The translations under genes and the position numbers were made by a program. A model generated the notes under the pieces. That model had not been told where the DNA came from. It saw nothing but the letters and a program-made list of their open reading frames with translations, and searched no databases. A stretch of DNA of 64,000 nucleotides from Roridomyces roridus. Lineage: Eukaryota; Basidiomycota; Agaricomycetes; Agaricales; Mycenaceae. Each line of letters starts with the position of its first letter. Within the stretch, counting starts at the first letter, position 1. The DNA lies in NCBI GenBank assembly GCA_029378245.1, contig JARKIF010000003.1, positions 3,286,001 through 3,350,000 on the forward strand. Reading direction: 5' to 3'. This document shows, piece by piece, positions 12,038 through 23,213 of the stretch.

Positions 12038-15000
12038 ATGGCCCTGAGACGAGGAGTGAAAGGGAAAGACTTGGGGGATGGTGTGTACGCGTCGTTCACG
12101 GTGACCGTTCTAACAACACTCCCAGAATGCACACAGGACGGCGCCAAAGTTTCGTGCAATGTGTGCCATTCTGTTTCTGGAGCGAGTTTGCGTGCTTGGA
12201 TATCGCATTCCTCATGGAAGGCGCACACGAGCAGCACCAAACACATCGCTGCTGTCAAGAGTCAGCAAGAGTCGGCTTTACGTGTGGCTCAAACTGCAAA
12301 GCAGTATCGCACCTTGTACAGCCAGCCACCCATTCCCCTGCAGAATCCGGAAGCCTCACTGGCCCAAGTCCCCCGCCCTCGGTTCCAGCCCGTCCGTGTT
12401 GAGGAAGACAGCAACGGAATTAGCGCCTCCGACTTTCGAGACTTGATGGAGCACGAATTCGAGGACTTGCAAGGTGCACCTGAGCCGGAGGCACTGGACT
12501 CCACGGAGCTTCTGCGTCGCGAGATGGAAATTCTCCGGCTGCAGTACCTGGAGGAGGAATTCGAGGGAGCGGATGACCAGACGATCCCTCAATTTACCGA
12601 GGATTTCCGCCAGAGTGAGCTGGCAGATCGTATGGGAGAAGACGAGGACGACGTGTATGAACATTTCACTGGCGTTCCCATAAGCCATGATTACGCGCCC
12701 TACGGAAACAAGACAGTGAGTACCGCCAGTCCAATCGAGCACGTACTGAGCTATGGTTTCCAGTCATGTTATTTGGATATACTCGACAATCTGCCTCGTC
12801 TTCGGTTGTCTTCCAGCCAGCTCAAGATGGTCTTGTGGATCATGAAAGAATGCGGGGCCAGAGACGTTCCCTCGTTCAACGAGTTCCGTTCAATGCAAAC
12901 GCACATCCGAAAGCTGGTGGGAGTGAGAAGCGACTTGCACAAATCGGATCTCGGCAACAACTTTTACGTGAACGATATCCGCGACTTGATCGCCAAGGTC
13001 AGCATCTCGCAGGATTCATTCGACGCGACTGACAGCTTGCATGCAGGACTTTGCAAATCCCGAAGTCGCTCCCCACATAAATAAATATCCCGAGGATGTC
13101 GACGGAGGTCCTCTTTCTGAAATCTGGCAGATGAAAGACGGGCGGTGGCATAACATTCCTTTGGACACGCTCCCGCCCTCAATATTGGTTCAAAGCCTCC
13201 GCTATTATATCCATGAAGTCGCCGAGTTGAAAGATGGTCGATGGATCATACCCGTCTTGTGGATTAAGTCCAAAGGTACCATGTATGTGGACTGCCGAGT
13301 TGCGGAGAGGACTGTAAGTGCTCTCTTTGTTCTTGCTCCCCCGGTTGAATTTTCTATTGCAGGCCGAATACGATGTCTGTTTTGTTCATCAGAGAGTGAT
13401 CAGAGTTCTGTTAGACGACCTGAAAGCCAACCACGAACGTCTCGAGCAGCGTATTGGGAAGCCCATAAAATTCACTGGTATTTCCTTCAATCATCTCGCT
13501 TTTGATGTGGAGTTTAAAGTGCGCTCTCAGATGGATGCCAAGATTACAGCAAAAAAATCCCCAATGAATTTCGCAAAATTGACAACGGAGAGGATTTATT
13601 CACCGTCTGGGTCCCTGTTTGGATGGACGACGTTTCCGGCGCAAGGAGCAAACAGTACCAGAAACATTTGAACTCCTATGCTGCCAATGCCAACCTGCCG
13701 GGACAACTGCTCCAACAAGAATACAATGTCAAGTTCGTCAGCACATCCCCTCATGCCAGCGCACTTGAACAGTTGAAAGTTGTCGTCTCCCAAGTCAAGT
13801 AAGTTTTGTATCTTACCCATTTCCATTCTACCGCTCACAAGCGCAGGTCAACACATACAAAACCAATCCGAACGTATGACGCCGACGCAAAGAGACCTTG
13901 CAGCTGCCGGCTTTTTGTGCCCGATGCTCCGGCAGATAATCCCCAACAGGCCGAGGAGGCCTCTCATATCGGGCATCAAGGCAATTATTTCTGTCGGCGT
14001 TGCAAAGTGGGTGGAACGGCCGAAGAACGGGAATCGTGCAACGGCTATCATGCATATTATGAGGTCGGTTTTGTTCTTTCTCGTGGGGGTGAGATCTCTG
14101 ATACTATTCAGGCTGGCCAACCACGGAATGTCGAGGAAATCCGCAACCTTGTCCTGGAGCAGATCCGCGTCGCCTCATACGGAGTTGGGACCCACGTCGA
14201 CCATCTGCAGAAGTCTACTGGGATGAAGGACAAGATTGCGCAACATTGGATTGACATCTTGATTGACAAGGCGCGCGAGATGCAGGCTGAATCCCCCAGT
14301 CGTAATGTGGATGAAATCTCCTCTGAGCTGCTCCGCTGGCTGCCAACACAGACGGATCAGCCGTACAACCCGCTGCTCGATCTCGCTCGTGAGTTGCTAA
14401 TAAATTTATTGCCGTGCTTTGCTCCAAGCCTCTATTGCAGTCTTCGATCCTTCTCAAGACACTCTCGTCGAAATCCTGCACACAATCCTGCTCGGGGATG
14501 AAAAATATGTCTGGTACGACTTGCACCACAACTGGACAGATGCGCAACGAGACCTCTTCACCCTGCGGCTGCAAAGTACGGACTTGGACGGCCTTCGTCT
14601 CCCCCCCATCCGCGCTGCGTACATGATGCAGTATCGGAATGGACTGATCGGCAAACATTTTAAAACCCTCATGCAGACGACGATCTTCCATATTCAGGAC
14701 ATTGCCACACCGGCCCAGTTCCAACTCGTTCGAGCTCTCGGAGAGCTTGGACCAATGGTTTGGTTGCCCGTTATCGAAGACTTGGACCAGTATCTGGTGC
14801 GTCCCTCCCACCTTGACCATTATTTCTATTCAAGTTGTTTGGTTTCTCCAGGAGGATCTCGAAATCCTGATTGGAAACGTGCTTGACGCTTTCGCCGACA
14901 TGGACCCCGCCCGCATTTTGATCAAATTGAAGCTTCACATGCTCACGCACCTGCCCCAAGACATCCGCCGCCGTGGCCCCGCTGTCGGCTTCGCCACGGA

Positions 15001-16310
15001 AATTTTCGAATGCTTCAATGCCATCTTCCGGTTGTGTTCCGTCCTCAGTAACCACCAAGCTCCCAGTCGTGACATCGCTATCAAATTCGCCGATCTGGAC
15101 AGCGTGAAACACATTCTCAGCGGAGGGTATTGGCTTCAAGACGGTGGATGGGTCTGTGGCGGCAAAGATGTACAGCGCATCTTGCGGAGCAATCCCATCA
15201 TCCAAAGACATTTGGGCTGGGCACCTCCTCCGTCGTGGACGTCTGGTCTGGTCAAGGCCTTGGCTCAGAAGAAACAGCTGAAGCGCAACGCGTTAACTGC
15301 CGACGAAGCCCTGCTTTCTGGCGCAGAGAACCCGTTGAACCTCCCGGTTTTGGGTTCGGAATCCGGCATCAACTGGATGGACGCGGTCAACGTGATGTCT
15401 GTAACAGGTGATTGCTGCAGAGTGGGATCTTGGGGTGTGTTCCGTGTCAACGATGTGAGCTTCACTGATGTTTGTGCATTTTTGTCTTGCTGACGAGCCT
15501 GCAGCTGCCCGTGGTGGGACGAATCTCGAAGATTTTGCTCCCGAAAGGGGGCCGTTCAGCTCAGGGCATCCTCGTTGTTACTCAGTTCAAGGTCGGCGAG
15601 AAACTACATCCACACTACCACATGCCTGTGCTCCTACCAGCCGCAGGGCGACGTTTCATCGTCCCATCCAACGTGTGTCGCCGCCGTTTGCCCTTTGACT
15701 TGCTGTTGACGAGCTCCCATGACAGTCCATCCAATTCACGTTCAACGTTCAACATGATTGTCGAGCGTGTGGATGCAGTGCAACAGGAACATCGAGGAGA
15801 ATGCAAGAGCGGGTGATCTCCGACGCTATCGTGCATTCCGTCGTCCACACCGAGGATACCCGGTTCATCATTAACACCCATGCATTTCACAACGCCGGTC
15901 TCCTGCGCAAGTTTCTTCCGATCGCACTCACCAAACCGAGACAATTGTTTGCAGACCGCAGGGAGCGACACGACGAGCTTGCTTCTACGCTGACAGTCAC
16001 CCAGAAAGAGAAGAGAGCCGCCACACAAGCAAAAGCAGCAGCGACTCGAGAGAAGAACAAAGCGGCACGAGAAAGGGCCGCTGCTGGACCAGCCGCACAA
16101 CAAACGGAGCTCCAAGCTGTCGCGCCTGCGTCTCAGACCGCCGCAGCCGCAGCTGCCCAAGTCACACAAGCAGAGCCGCGACCTGTCCATGCAGAGCCAT
16201 CCCGTACCGTAATGGTTCCTGGAACAGGTGCACATGGAGGAGAGATGGAGAATGGGCGGCCACCGAAGCGAACGCGCACTGAATTTGAATTTGTACATTA
16301 CAATATCTAA
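12038..16310 (+). CDS. Large transposase-like protein (Plavaka/Tnp2-like)
   Basis: About ten exons with in-phase 45-60 nt introns encode well over 1,000 residues. An N-terminal zinc-finger-like stretch (CNVCHSVSG, then HSSWKAHTSSTKH) precedes an acidic linker and a long conserved body. Transposase-like marks are WMDDVSGARSKQYQKH at about 13624, a Cys/His cluster (CSCRLF, then HIGHQGNYFCRRC) at about 13900-14010, and the block ATEIFECFNAIFRLCSVLSN at about 14995. These resemble basidiomycete Plavaka-type proteins of the CACTA/Tnp2 group, an identification from memory of motif style rather than a search. The C terminus is Ala/Gln/Arg-rich and ends in a basic segment. One break is visible: at the A7 run 13551-13557 the frame must shift by one base to continue, so the copy may be inactive or the run miscounted. 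No terminal repeats were found around it. It could be a domesticated gene rather than an active element. Confidence 0.6.
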
Positions 16311-16932
16311 AATTAAAGCTCATCTGGATCCCGCAAGGAGCCCGCCTCTGAATATTCCCGTAACCTGGTGAGCCAGACGAAAGTCCGCATGATTTTCCAA
16401 TGGAAATCAAGGTCGTCCTCCAAGTGAGAACTAAACAATATTTCGCGCGAGGGTAGACGATTGACGGGCCCGAAGATGTCCTACGCGAAGAGTTGGAACT
16501 TGTGCAGAGGAAGAATCGAGCACATACGTGGCCCGGTGGGTCTTCTCTCGATTCACCCGGCTTGCGGTGTCGGGGAAGGTGCGACGGAGGCAAAACCAGG
16601 GGTCTTAGGGGAACCCTGCCGAGCTGACCATCCCTTGTGATGATTGGCGTATCTCCAATGGTATCCGACACGTCGCTGGCGCCAAAGTCGAGGCCGAATA
16701 AACTGTACGTCGGTCGCACGCGTAAGGGTGTGGTGCTGCGCTCGGTGAGTGACGCCGTCTCTGAATCGTCATCGTCACTGTCGATCACGTCGAACGCGGC
16801 ACGGACTGCGCTGGAGAAGGGCGAGGTCGGCGCTAGCGCGTCGGCGGGCTGGCTGACATCGAAGGCGGCGCGCAGGATGCTGGACGCGTGGGAGGAGGGT
16901 GAGGCAGGAGCGTGCCAAGGTCCGTGTTCCAT
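16311..16932 (-). CDS. Possible hypothetical protein
   Basis: A minus-strand ORF starts at 16932 (MEHGPWHAPASPSSHASS) and runs convergently toward the transposase-like gene. Two copies of the RAAFDV core (LRAAFDVSQ and VRAAFDVID) suggest a small internal repeat. An acidic patch IDSDDDDSETAS follows. The second half probably contains an intron, because the open frame otherwise continues into the antiparallel gene. No domain is recognised and the end is approximate. Confidence 0.35.
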
Positions 16933-17329
16933 TTTGCGGCTGGCTGCGAGCTGGTGGTATCGACAGTGTGCGCACTGTCAAGGTCGACGAGGCAGAGAGT
17001 TTGTGGGTGAGTTCACAAGAGGGGCATACCAGAGTGGCCATCCTCAAGACCCTGCCGCCCAATGCTTGAGAGATGTTGCCCAGGAGGACGGAGAGACATG
17101 GGATGAAAGACGTTGAGCGGACATGGCTGGGATGTCGTCGAGAGATCGTGACGGACGGCTCTGTGATATCCGATCAAAGTGCTCACACGGACCTCAAGCA
17201 TCGGCGTCTCATATCCAGATTTCAGCGAGAAACGTCAAAACGACCTTTGTAAGTGGTCTACTAAATACTGGGCCGTAATGTACTCAGAATGTTTCTAACT
17301 TGAATTTTTTTTCCATTGCGGCAGGTTGG

Positions 17330-17480
17330 TGGTGTAGGCATTACAGAAAAGCGCCCATTAAGCGCCGACACAGCCACTAACCACGGGACAAGGAATTCTT
17401 GTTAAGGCCAAACCTAAAGGTTCGGCAATTAAAGACCACCAGGCCGAATTGAACCCAAAACCATCACATGCCAAGAAACG
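17330..17480. repeat. Dispersed repeat copy (partner at 8690)
   Basis: This copy carries the shared block cacagccactaaccacggg, a palindrome-like ttcttgttaaggcc segment and the aacccaaaa end seen near 8775. Divergence between the copies suggests an old element. No ORF is associated. Confidence 0.45.
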
Positions 17481-18218
17481 GCATTGATTGGGAGCTGGTA
17501 CCTTAACCAAGTAGACTACTGCTATCGTGCGTCCCACTCCGGAATCAAGGACACGAGCTCGGCAGATATTTACCTTTCCTCAGTCACTTTCGCCATATGC
17601 ATCCTCATCATCAGGCATGATGCCCCTCCGTCGGCCATACATGTGAGTCCTGTTCGAATTCAACCGACCCCGAGAAATTAATGTCAAAGATCCAGCAATC
17701 CGTGGTCGCGCGCACGCCGGCGTGCAGACTCATTGCTTGCATTTGATTCAACGGATTCACCCGGAACCGTTGTGGTTCACATTGAATTTCCACTTCATCG
17801 GTTATATACATGCCCTGGAGGTGGCCTGTATCCTTTAGCTTCAAGTTGTAACATTTAAACTTCATTCATCCGATTTGCTGGTGACGGAAGTATCTCTGAG
17901 ACAGGCCCATTAGCCATAGCAAGCCATCCAACGCGTGATCCGACGACGGATAGAAGAGTACTTTCCTGACTCAAATGGCCCCCGAGTGTGGCATCAAGAC
18001 GCTACTTGCTGCGATGAAAGGAGCGAAGACGAAAAGACGAATAATGTCAACTTGAAGGTGTGTATACGCAAATATGTACTTGGAATGGAATCGAATTGCA
18101 CAGCTCGTGCATCGTCAATAAACCAGAAAAGACAGCAAATCGAAAAGTCCGTGGTTTGTATATACGCCTGTCCGTCCCTCCAACCAAACTCGATCTGCCC
18201 ACTGAAACAGCTGCCGAC

Positions 18219-18767
18219 TCATGCGACGAAAACCAACACCAAAGCCCCAACACCGAGCGCCACACTCTGCACGGTGCCAACTCCTAACGCCCGAGTCCCA
18301 CTCGTTTTACTCGGAGACGGCGCACTCGCGCTCGCACTGCTCCCCGATGGTCCAGGCCCCATGCCGCTATTCGAGACTCCAGAAGCGCCGCTGGGTCCTG
18401 AAGGCGACTTCGGAGCGCCGCTTGCTGAGATGGGCGCCGAGGGGTGACCGGCATTCGAGGATGGTACGGGAGTGGTGGAGCCTGAGGCAGATATGAAGAC
18501 GGAGCTGCTTCCGCCGTCAGTGCCCGAGGATTGGGAAGGGAGGAAGTTGCTTTGCGAGCCGGTGAGGAAGGTGCTCGATGGAGCCGAGACGCTGTAGAGT
18601 CGTTACATATTGGTGGGCACGATATAACTCGGAAGTAAATGGGCGCACATCGATACGGGGCCCGTCACGCTGTCCGACGGGGCTCCATTGCTACTCAGGG
18701 TAGCGCCAGAGACGTTCTGGGTGAGAGCAATCGCAGCGGCGGCGTAGAGAACTGAAGAGAACTTCAT
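18219..18767 (-). CDS. Ser-rich GPI-anchored-type secreted protein
   Basis: Two exons (18767-18649 and 18591-18219) joined by a 57-nt intron (GTGCGC donor, CTACAG acceptor) give 163 residues. The N terminus MKFSSVLYAAAAIALTQNVS is a classical signal peptide. The body is almost entirely Ser, Gly, Pro, Ala and Thr, so it is likely heavily O-glycosylated. The C terminus (GTVQSVALGVGALVLVFVA) is a hydrophobic tail ending at the stop codon, preceded by small residues, which is the usual GPI-anchor signal. A cell-wall or plasma-membrane surface location is expected. No catalytic domain is present. Only this splice choice joins the signal-peptide exon to the tail frame. A TATA box lies 49 bp upstream. 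Confidence 0.75.
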
Positions 18768-18815
18768 TTTGTGAGGTCGAGAGGTGGGGGAGAGGAAGCA
18801 TCCGGGCTCGAAGAA

Positions 18816-18821
18816 TTTATA
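18816..18821 (-). promoter_or_regulatory. TATA box of the GPI-protein gene
   Basis: TATAAA on the minus strand, 49 bp upstream of the ATG at 18767. The same spacing is seen for the gene starting at 11915. Confidence 0.5.
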
Positions 18822-19074
18822 TTGCAGCCCACCGCGGAAGGAAAGGGCATTGAACGCCGCTTGTCAGAGGCGGGGCTGCTGGCAGTGCTGCTGCGCAGTT
18901 GCGCGGGTCACGGTCGCCACCGTCTGGAAGCGAATTGAAATAGGCACGGAGAGCATTCACCGGTGTGGAAGCCGAGTCTTGGACTCGGAAGGCGGGTGTA
19001 GAGGCTTGGCCCGGAGTCAAGGTCTAAAGCGGGTAACCGATGGGCAGGTACGAACCTGCCCCGTACTCGATCGT

Positions 19075-19705
19075 CATTTCAGTGGTCTTGCAAACCCAAT
19101 GGCAAAATGAATCGCATCTGCTCACGGAAGTTAGAGGTCTTTACCATCGAGTGGCAGAAGGTTCCCGTTCGAATCGGGATTGGGGTCTGATCTACGAGTT
19201 GTGTTTTTTTAACGGTGTTCCAACTGAACTGTTCCAGATCCGTACATAGGTTTGCTGTGATAGAAATCATCAGTGCAGTCTTCTTGGGAGCCCAATGGCG
19301 AAATGAATCACCACATCTGCTCACAATTCATCGATGGTTTCAATCGATATTGAGTGGCAGAAGGTTCCCGTTCGACTCTGGATTGGGGTCTGACCGGGGA
19401 AATATAATTTTAGCCGTTTTCGCATTGAACTGTGCATCATACAAATGTGCATCGGTACAAATGTGCATCGGTACAAATGTGCATCGGTACAAATGTGCAT
19501 CGGTACAAATGTAGGTCGGTGCGCTCGGGCATGCCGTGTACTCAATGTTCGCAATCCCTTGTTCTTGCGAACCCAAAGGCGAAATGAATTACGTCTGCTC
19601 ACAATTTCGCACTGATCATGGACTCCCGTTCGAACCGGGATTGGGGTCTGATCCGCTAGGTTTTTCACGGTGTTCCCACTGAACCGTTCCGGATCCGTAC
19701 ATAGG
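19075..19705 (+). repeat. Tandem tRNA-like (SINE-type) units
   Basis: Three diverged units share, in order, an AAATGAAT block followed by CTGCTCAC, and a T-arm-like hairpin (CCCGTTCGAATCGGG at 19163-19178, with variants at about 19366 and 19625) followed by ATTGGGGTCTGA. Two of the three also share CCGTACATAGG. TTCGAAT is a canonical tRNA T-loop and RNA polymerase III B-box core. Complete cloverleaves could not be formed, so these are read as tRNA-derived SINE or satellite units rather than tRNA genes. Confidence 0.6.
19441..19512 (+). repeat. 16-bp minisatellite, about 4.5 copies
   Basis: The unit acaaatgtgcatcggt is repeated without interruption inside the second tRNA-like unit. Confidence 0.9.
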
Positions 19706-21159
19706 TTCGCTGCATCGTCAGTGCAGTCTTCTAGCGACCACAATGGCAAAATGAACGAACTCAACGCCGCAGGTACGCCGCGTACTACCATTGGTAAGTA
19801 TGCCCCCTGTTCGGTTCCAGTCCCGCCTCTCAATGATCTCTGCTGTCTAGTTCAAATACTACATCGGCTGTTCATTTCCAACCCCGCCGTCAGTCGTATG
19901 CTTTATTCTCATGATGCTACTCGTTAAAATCAAACTCAAGTCGGTCTTCCCGTCCCTCGCCATCTGCGCCAATTCGGCGCGATCCTGCGGACACATTATG
20001 GAGGCACTCCAGGCGCGCGGGGCATGTCCTATATCAGCGCTATGTTATAGTACGCTCCCGGAATTTGTTCCTCCGGACTGTCGACGCTGACAGTTCACAG
20101 ACTATTTATGTTGTTTGACTGCGAGTGACTCGCCGTAAGGGATTCAGACCAAGCAACTTGTTCTCCAGCTCAGCAAGATATATTTAGACTTGATTTACAC
20201 CAAGAAACGGGACACGACCATTTTGGACTCGTACACCGCCACAACAGTCCCCGTGTGCGCCATCAAAACTTTGCTGGGATTTTCCCCATTCAAATTCACT
20301 TCCAACTCTTTACGCTTCTCGATATCCTCTCCGTCAAGGCGCAGGACGCCAACTCTCGCCAATTGTACGAATTCCGGCGGTTTCACGCGGCCCAAGGAAA
20401 GCATACCATCCCACGCCAGTGCATACCCCGCCCCCGAGGGATGTGCGTAGAACGCCGAGTGTCGGAATGTCGAGAGGAGTCTGGACTCCATGCCTCCAAT
20501 GGGATCTAGACGAACATGGAACCAAGATAAAATCCGAAACACATGTCGCTTTGCGGTGGCCTCCCTAACCGACATGGTGTTCAGACGCCTTTCGCTCATT
20601 GCCCCGGTCAAACTCCCGGATGGATAATGTTCCGGCGAGAGCGGGAGAACGTCTTGCACCTCGACGGTCAGGTCGTAGGCCCCGTAGTGAATGGGGCATT
20701 CAGCGACGGCGAGGGTTGTATTGTGGCGCCTGTAATTGCCGTCGTTTCCGGGCACGCTCAGGACGTGCGGACTGGGTCTCGGGTGATGTAGGGGCTCCGT
20801 GGTGCCGAAACGAGAAAGTGGCCGCCAGAATGGATCTAGGGATGGGATCGAGTAGATTTCAATCCCATTCATCTCTGGCACATCCCGTACTTTGACCGGG
20901 AAGAGGTATCCCGATGTGAGAACGAAAGTCGGTGGAGTCGGATAATTCGCGTACGGCACCTGCATGACGTCGAATGTGATGAACTCTTCTGTACGCCAGT
21001 TGATGAGGAGCATCTGCGGGTGAGATGCACTGCAGTAGTAAGCACCATAGGCCAGCAAGTCTCCAGAAATTTGGTGACCCGGCGCTGGACCGAGGCGGTC
21101 GATTTTGATGCGGAAAAGTTCGATTGGTGGCGATTCTTTGGAGCGTAAATCAACCTTCA

Positions 21160-21273
21160 CACGGCGGGCAAAAGCCAGCGAACCCGCACTCAAAGAACCC
21201 ACTTTTTCCTTTGTCCGGACAAAGGAACTCCAGGGAACCCTTTATTAGGGTTCGCTGGCTTTTGCCCGCCGTG
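21160..21273. mobile_element. 114-bp CACTA-like MITE, TCA duplication
   Basis: Perfect 26-bp terminal inverted repeats begin CACGGCGGGCAAAAGCC. The 3-bp direct repeat TCA flanks the element (21157-21159 and 21274-21276). CACxx ends and a 3-bp duplication fit the CACTA (CMC) superfamily. It interrupts an exon of the F-box gene and brings an in-frame stop. The interior holds a second palindrome around ccggacaaagg. Confidence 0.8.
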
Positions 21274-21643
21274 TCAGTACCGACAGGTGAGGCCCTGAAT
21301 CCTGCCTGAGAGTGAATGAGCAAATGCCTCAAGAGATGCAGAGACCACAGAACGTACTCGGATTTGTGTTTAAAGGTGAGACACACCATCGCGCTCGATT
21401 CTCTTGGTCGGAAATCGAAAGCAGCACGTGCGACAGTGTGATCTGTCTTGTTCCAGCTCCAAACCCGGCACCCAGAGTGTAGATCCCAAAATTCCACCCC
21501 TCCGTCCAGGTAACACACGACGTGCCTCCCAGTCGCGAGTAAATCAACTCGTGATCTCGAGCAATTCAACGGAATCGTCGTCTGCATCGGTGGAAGAATT
21601 GGGTCGTTTGACGTTGAATCCCAGCTCCTCGGACCAACCACAT

Positions 21644-22720
21644 CAGGAAACACCTCCCCAGGTATTTTTGGCACATTTTGCCAAAATTTGCCAAAAATAT
21701 TGAGAATAGCTGAATATCCGAAGAATGAGCAAGAATATGTTAGTCCCAACAAAATACTAAAACTTTTGGCACTTTTGGAGTGGATATTGGCATTGGTTGA
21801 ACCTTGCCAACAGAGCAGAAATGAAGAATGAAGCAGAGGGGGAACATTGCATCTCAGTGGGAGCAAAACATTCACCATCAGCTCTGCCCACTGATTGTTG
21901 ATCAGGAACAGTCAGGCACAGCTGATAATCAATGACTGACAGGAACTTACAGAAGTGATTGGGATCTCAGTAGATCAGGCTATTTTATTTAAATGACAAG
22001 GATAATTAAATGATGTTTCAAAGGGGAGTCAAACGAGGGACCTCCTGTAAAAGGTACAGACAACACAAAGGGGGAAGCTTACTACTACACTACAATAGAG
22101 ACATGAGTCTGGCAATCTTAGCTCCCATGATGTGACCCCATGAGTCCAACAGTATTATGCACCAACAGAAGAGCACTCAGGGATGGGCTTAGTGAGAGAT
22201 GAAAGCCAATCAAGGGCAGATGTGCCTCCACTTCATAGTCCAAAGAGACTGATCTTGTTTGAGGTGCACCACAGACTCTATACCAGAAGACTGAGGTGAG
22301 TTGGTGACCTGGAATACAAGACTTCCTGGCTGTGGATGGATGACTAGAAAGTTTGGCAAATTTGCTGAAACATACCTCAAAATATCTGGCCCACCAAAAA
22401 AAGTTTGGCCAGTTTGCTGAGAAATACCTCGAAATTTCTGGCTCCCCAAAAAAAGTTGTGATATTTTTGCAAAGCTTTCAGAAATTTTGGTGGACAAGCT
22501 CTGGTCAGTTGGAATTGGTACTTTATACAGGTGTACAGCAGCTACCTTTAATGTACTGCATTTTGATCAGGTTCCCAATGTCATACTGATGAAAAGCAAA
22601 ATCTCCATTTTGGAAACTTTGTCAACATTGGGCAAAAGTTTTGAGAATGACTGCAAAATATTTGAGCTGCGAGATATTTTTGAAAGATTTGCGATAAAAT
22701 ATCCAGGGAGGTTTTTCCTG
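21644..22720. mobile_element. 1,077-bp TIR element with AT duplication
   Basis: The ends are 25-bp inverted repeats with four mismatches, beginning CAGGAAACACCTCCC at the left and CAGGAAAAACCTCCC at the right. They are flanked by AT at 21642-21643 and 22721-22722. The AT-rich interior repeats short blocks such as AAATTTGCCAAAAATAT and has no transposase-sized ORF. It lies in an F-box exon, and removal of the element plus one AT restores the reading frame, which fixes its borders. The superfamily is unclear; a 2-bp AT duplication is unusual. Confidence 0.7.
22015..22115 (-). repeat. tRNA-like segment inside the 1,077-bp element
   Basis: Read on the minus strand, TGTAGTGTAGTAGTAAGC resembles a polymerase III A-box and D-arm. 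About 40 bp later GGTCCCTCGTTTGACTCCCC resembles a T-arm. No full cloverleaf forms. It suggests that a tRNA-derived SINE contributed to this element or inserted into it. Confidence 0.45.
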
Positions 22721-23213
22721 ATGCACCGCGCGCATAATCTCATCTTTCATCGACAGCCCCTCCATGTCATCGGGAAGATCGAGTAACCCGCGAGCGGAAA
22801 GATTGAGTGCGATCGACGTCCATACTTCTGCCGAGAAGGCGAGCTGGTGGAAACCCTTGTTGACCTGCTGCCGTCAGAACTGGCTAAAACATGATGGAGG
22901 GAACGTTGACGCACGCTGGAGAGAGAGAGAATTGTGTGGATGTCGCAGAGTGCAAAGATGAGGAGCAGTACGTCTTGATTCAGGCGATCGAGCATGGATA
23001 CAGTAGGACAGTGGAAGTTTTGGTCCAGATGACTGGGTTAAAAAAAAGGCTGTTTTTGTCGCGGTTTTGTATTTCATTGTTTTGGACACCCGTGTCAGAT
23101 TGGGGAGGCCGGTGTTTGGAGTTTCACCAGCGCTAGTCCGTTTCCGTTTGAAACTGTTTCACTGTTGAGTGACCGTGGCACCCGTTTTACATCGCCTGAT
23201 TGAGTCTTCTAGT

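Larger units (their letters stand above)
20195..22995 (-). pseudogene. F-box gene disrupted by two DNA transposons
   Basis: The gene starts at 22995 (MLDRLNQDVLLLIFALCDIH, a good F-box start). After a 51-nt intron it continues VNKGFHQLAFSAEVW as far as DEIMRAVH. It is interrupted by a 1,077-bp element at 21644-22720, and the frame resumes with VVGPRSWDS. A beta-propeller-like middle follows (HVVCYLDGGVEFWDLHSG). A second intron (GTACGT donor) leads to DSGPHLSVL, where a 114-bp MITE (21160-21273) interrupts. The frame then continues KVDLRSKESPPIELFR to the stop at 20195. Ignoring each element with one copy of its duplication restores an open frame at both sites. The ancestral product was therefore an F-box protein of roughly 500 residues, presumably an SCF substrate receptor. 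As read here it should be non-functional unless the insertions are spliced out. Confidence 0.75.

Noticed and set aside
17611..17865. 84-residue minus-strand ORF
   Set aside because: The upstream region lacks a promoter or partner exon and no domain is evident. It may be chance or an element remnant.
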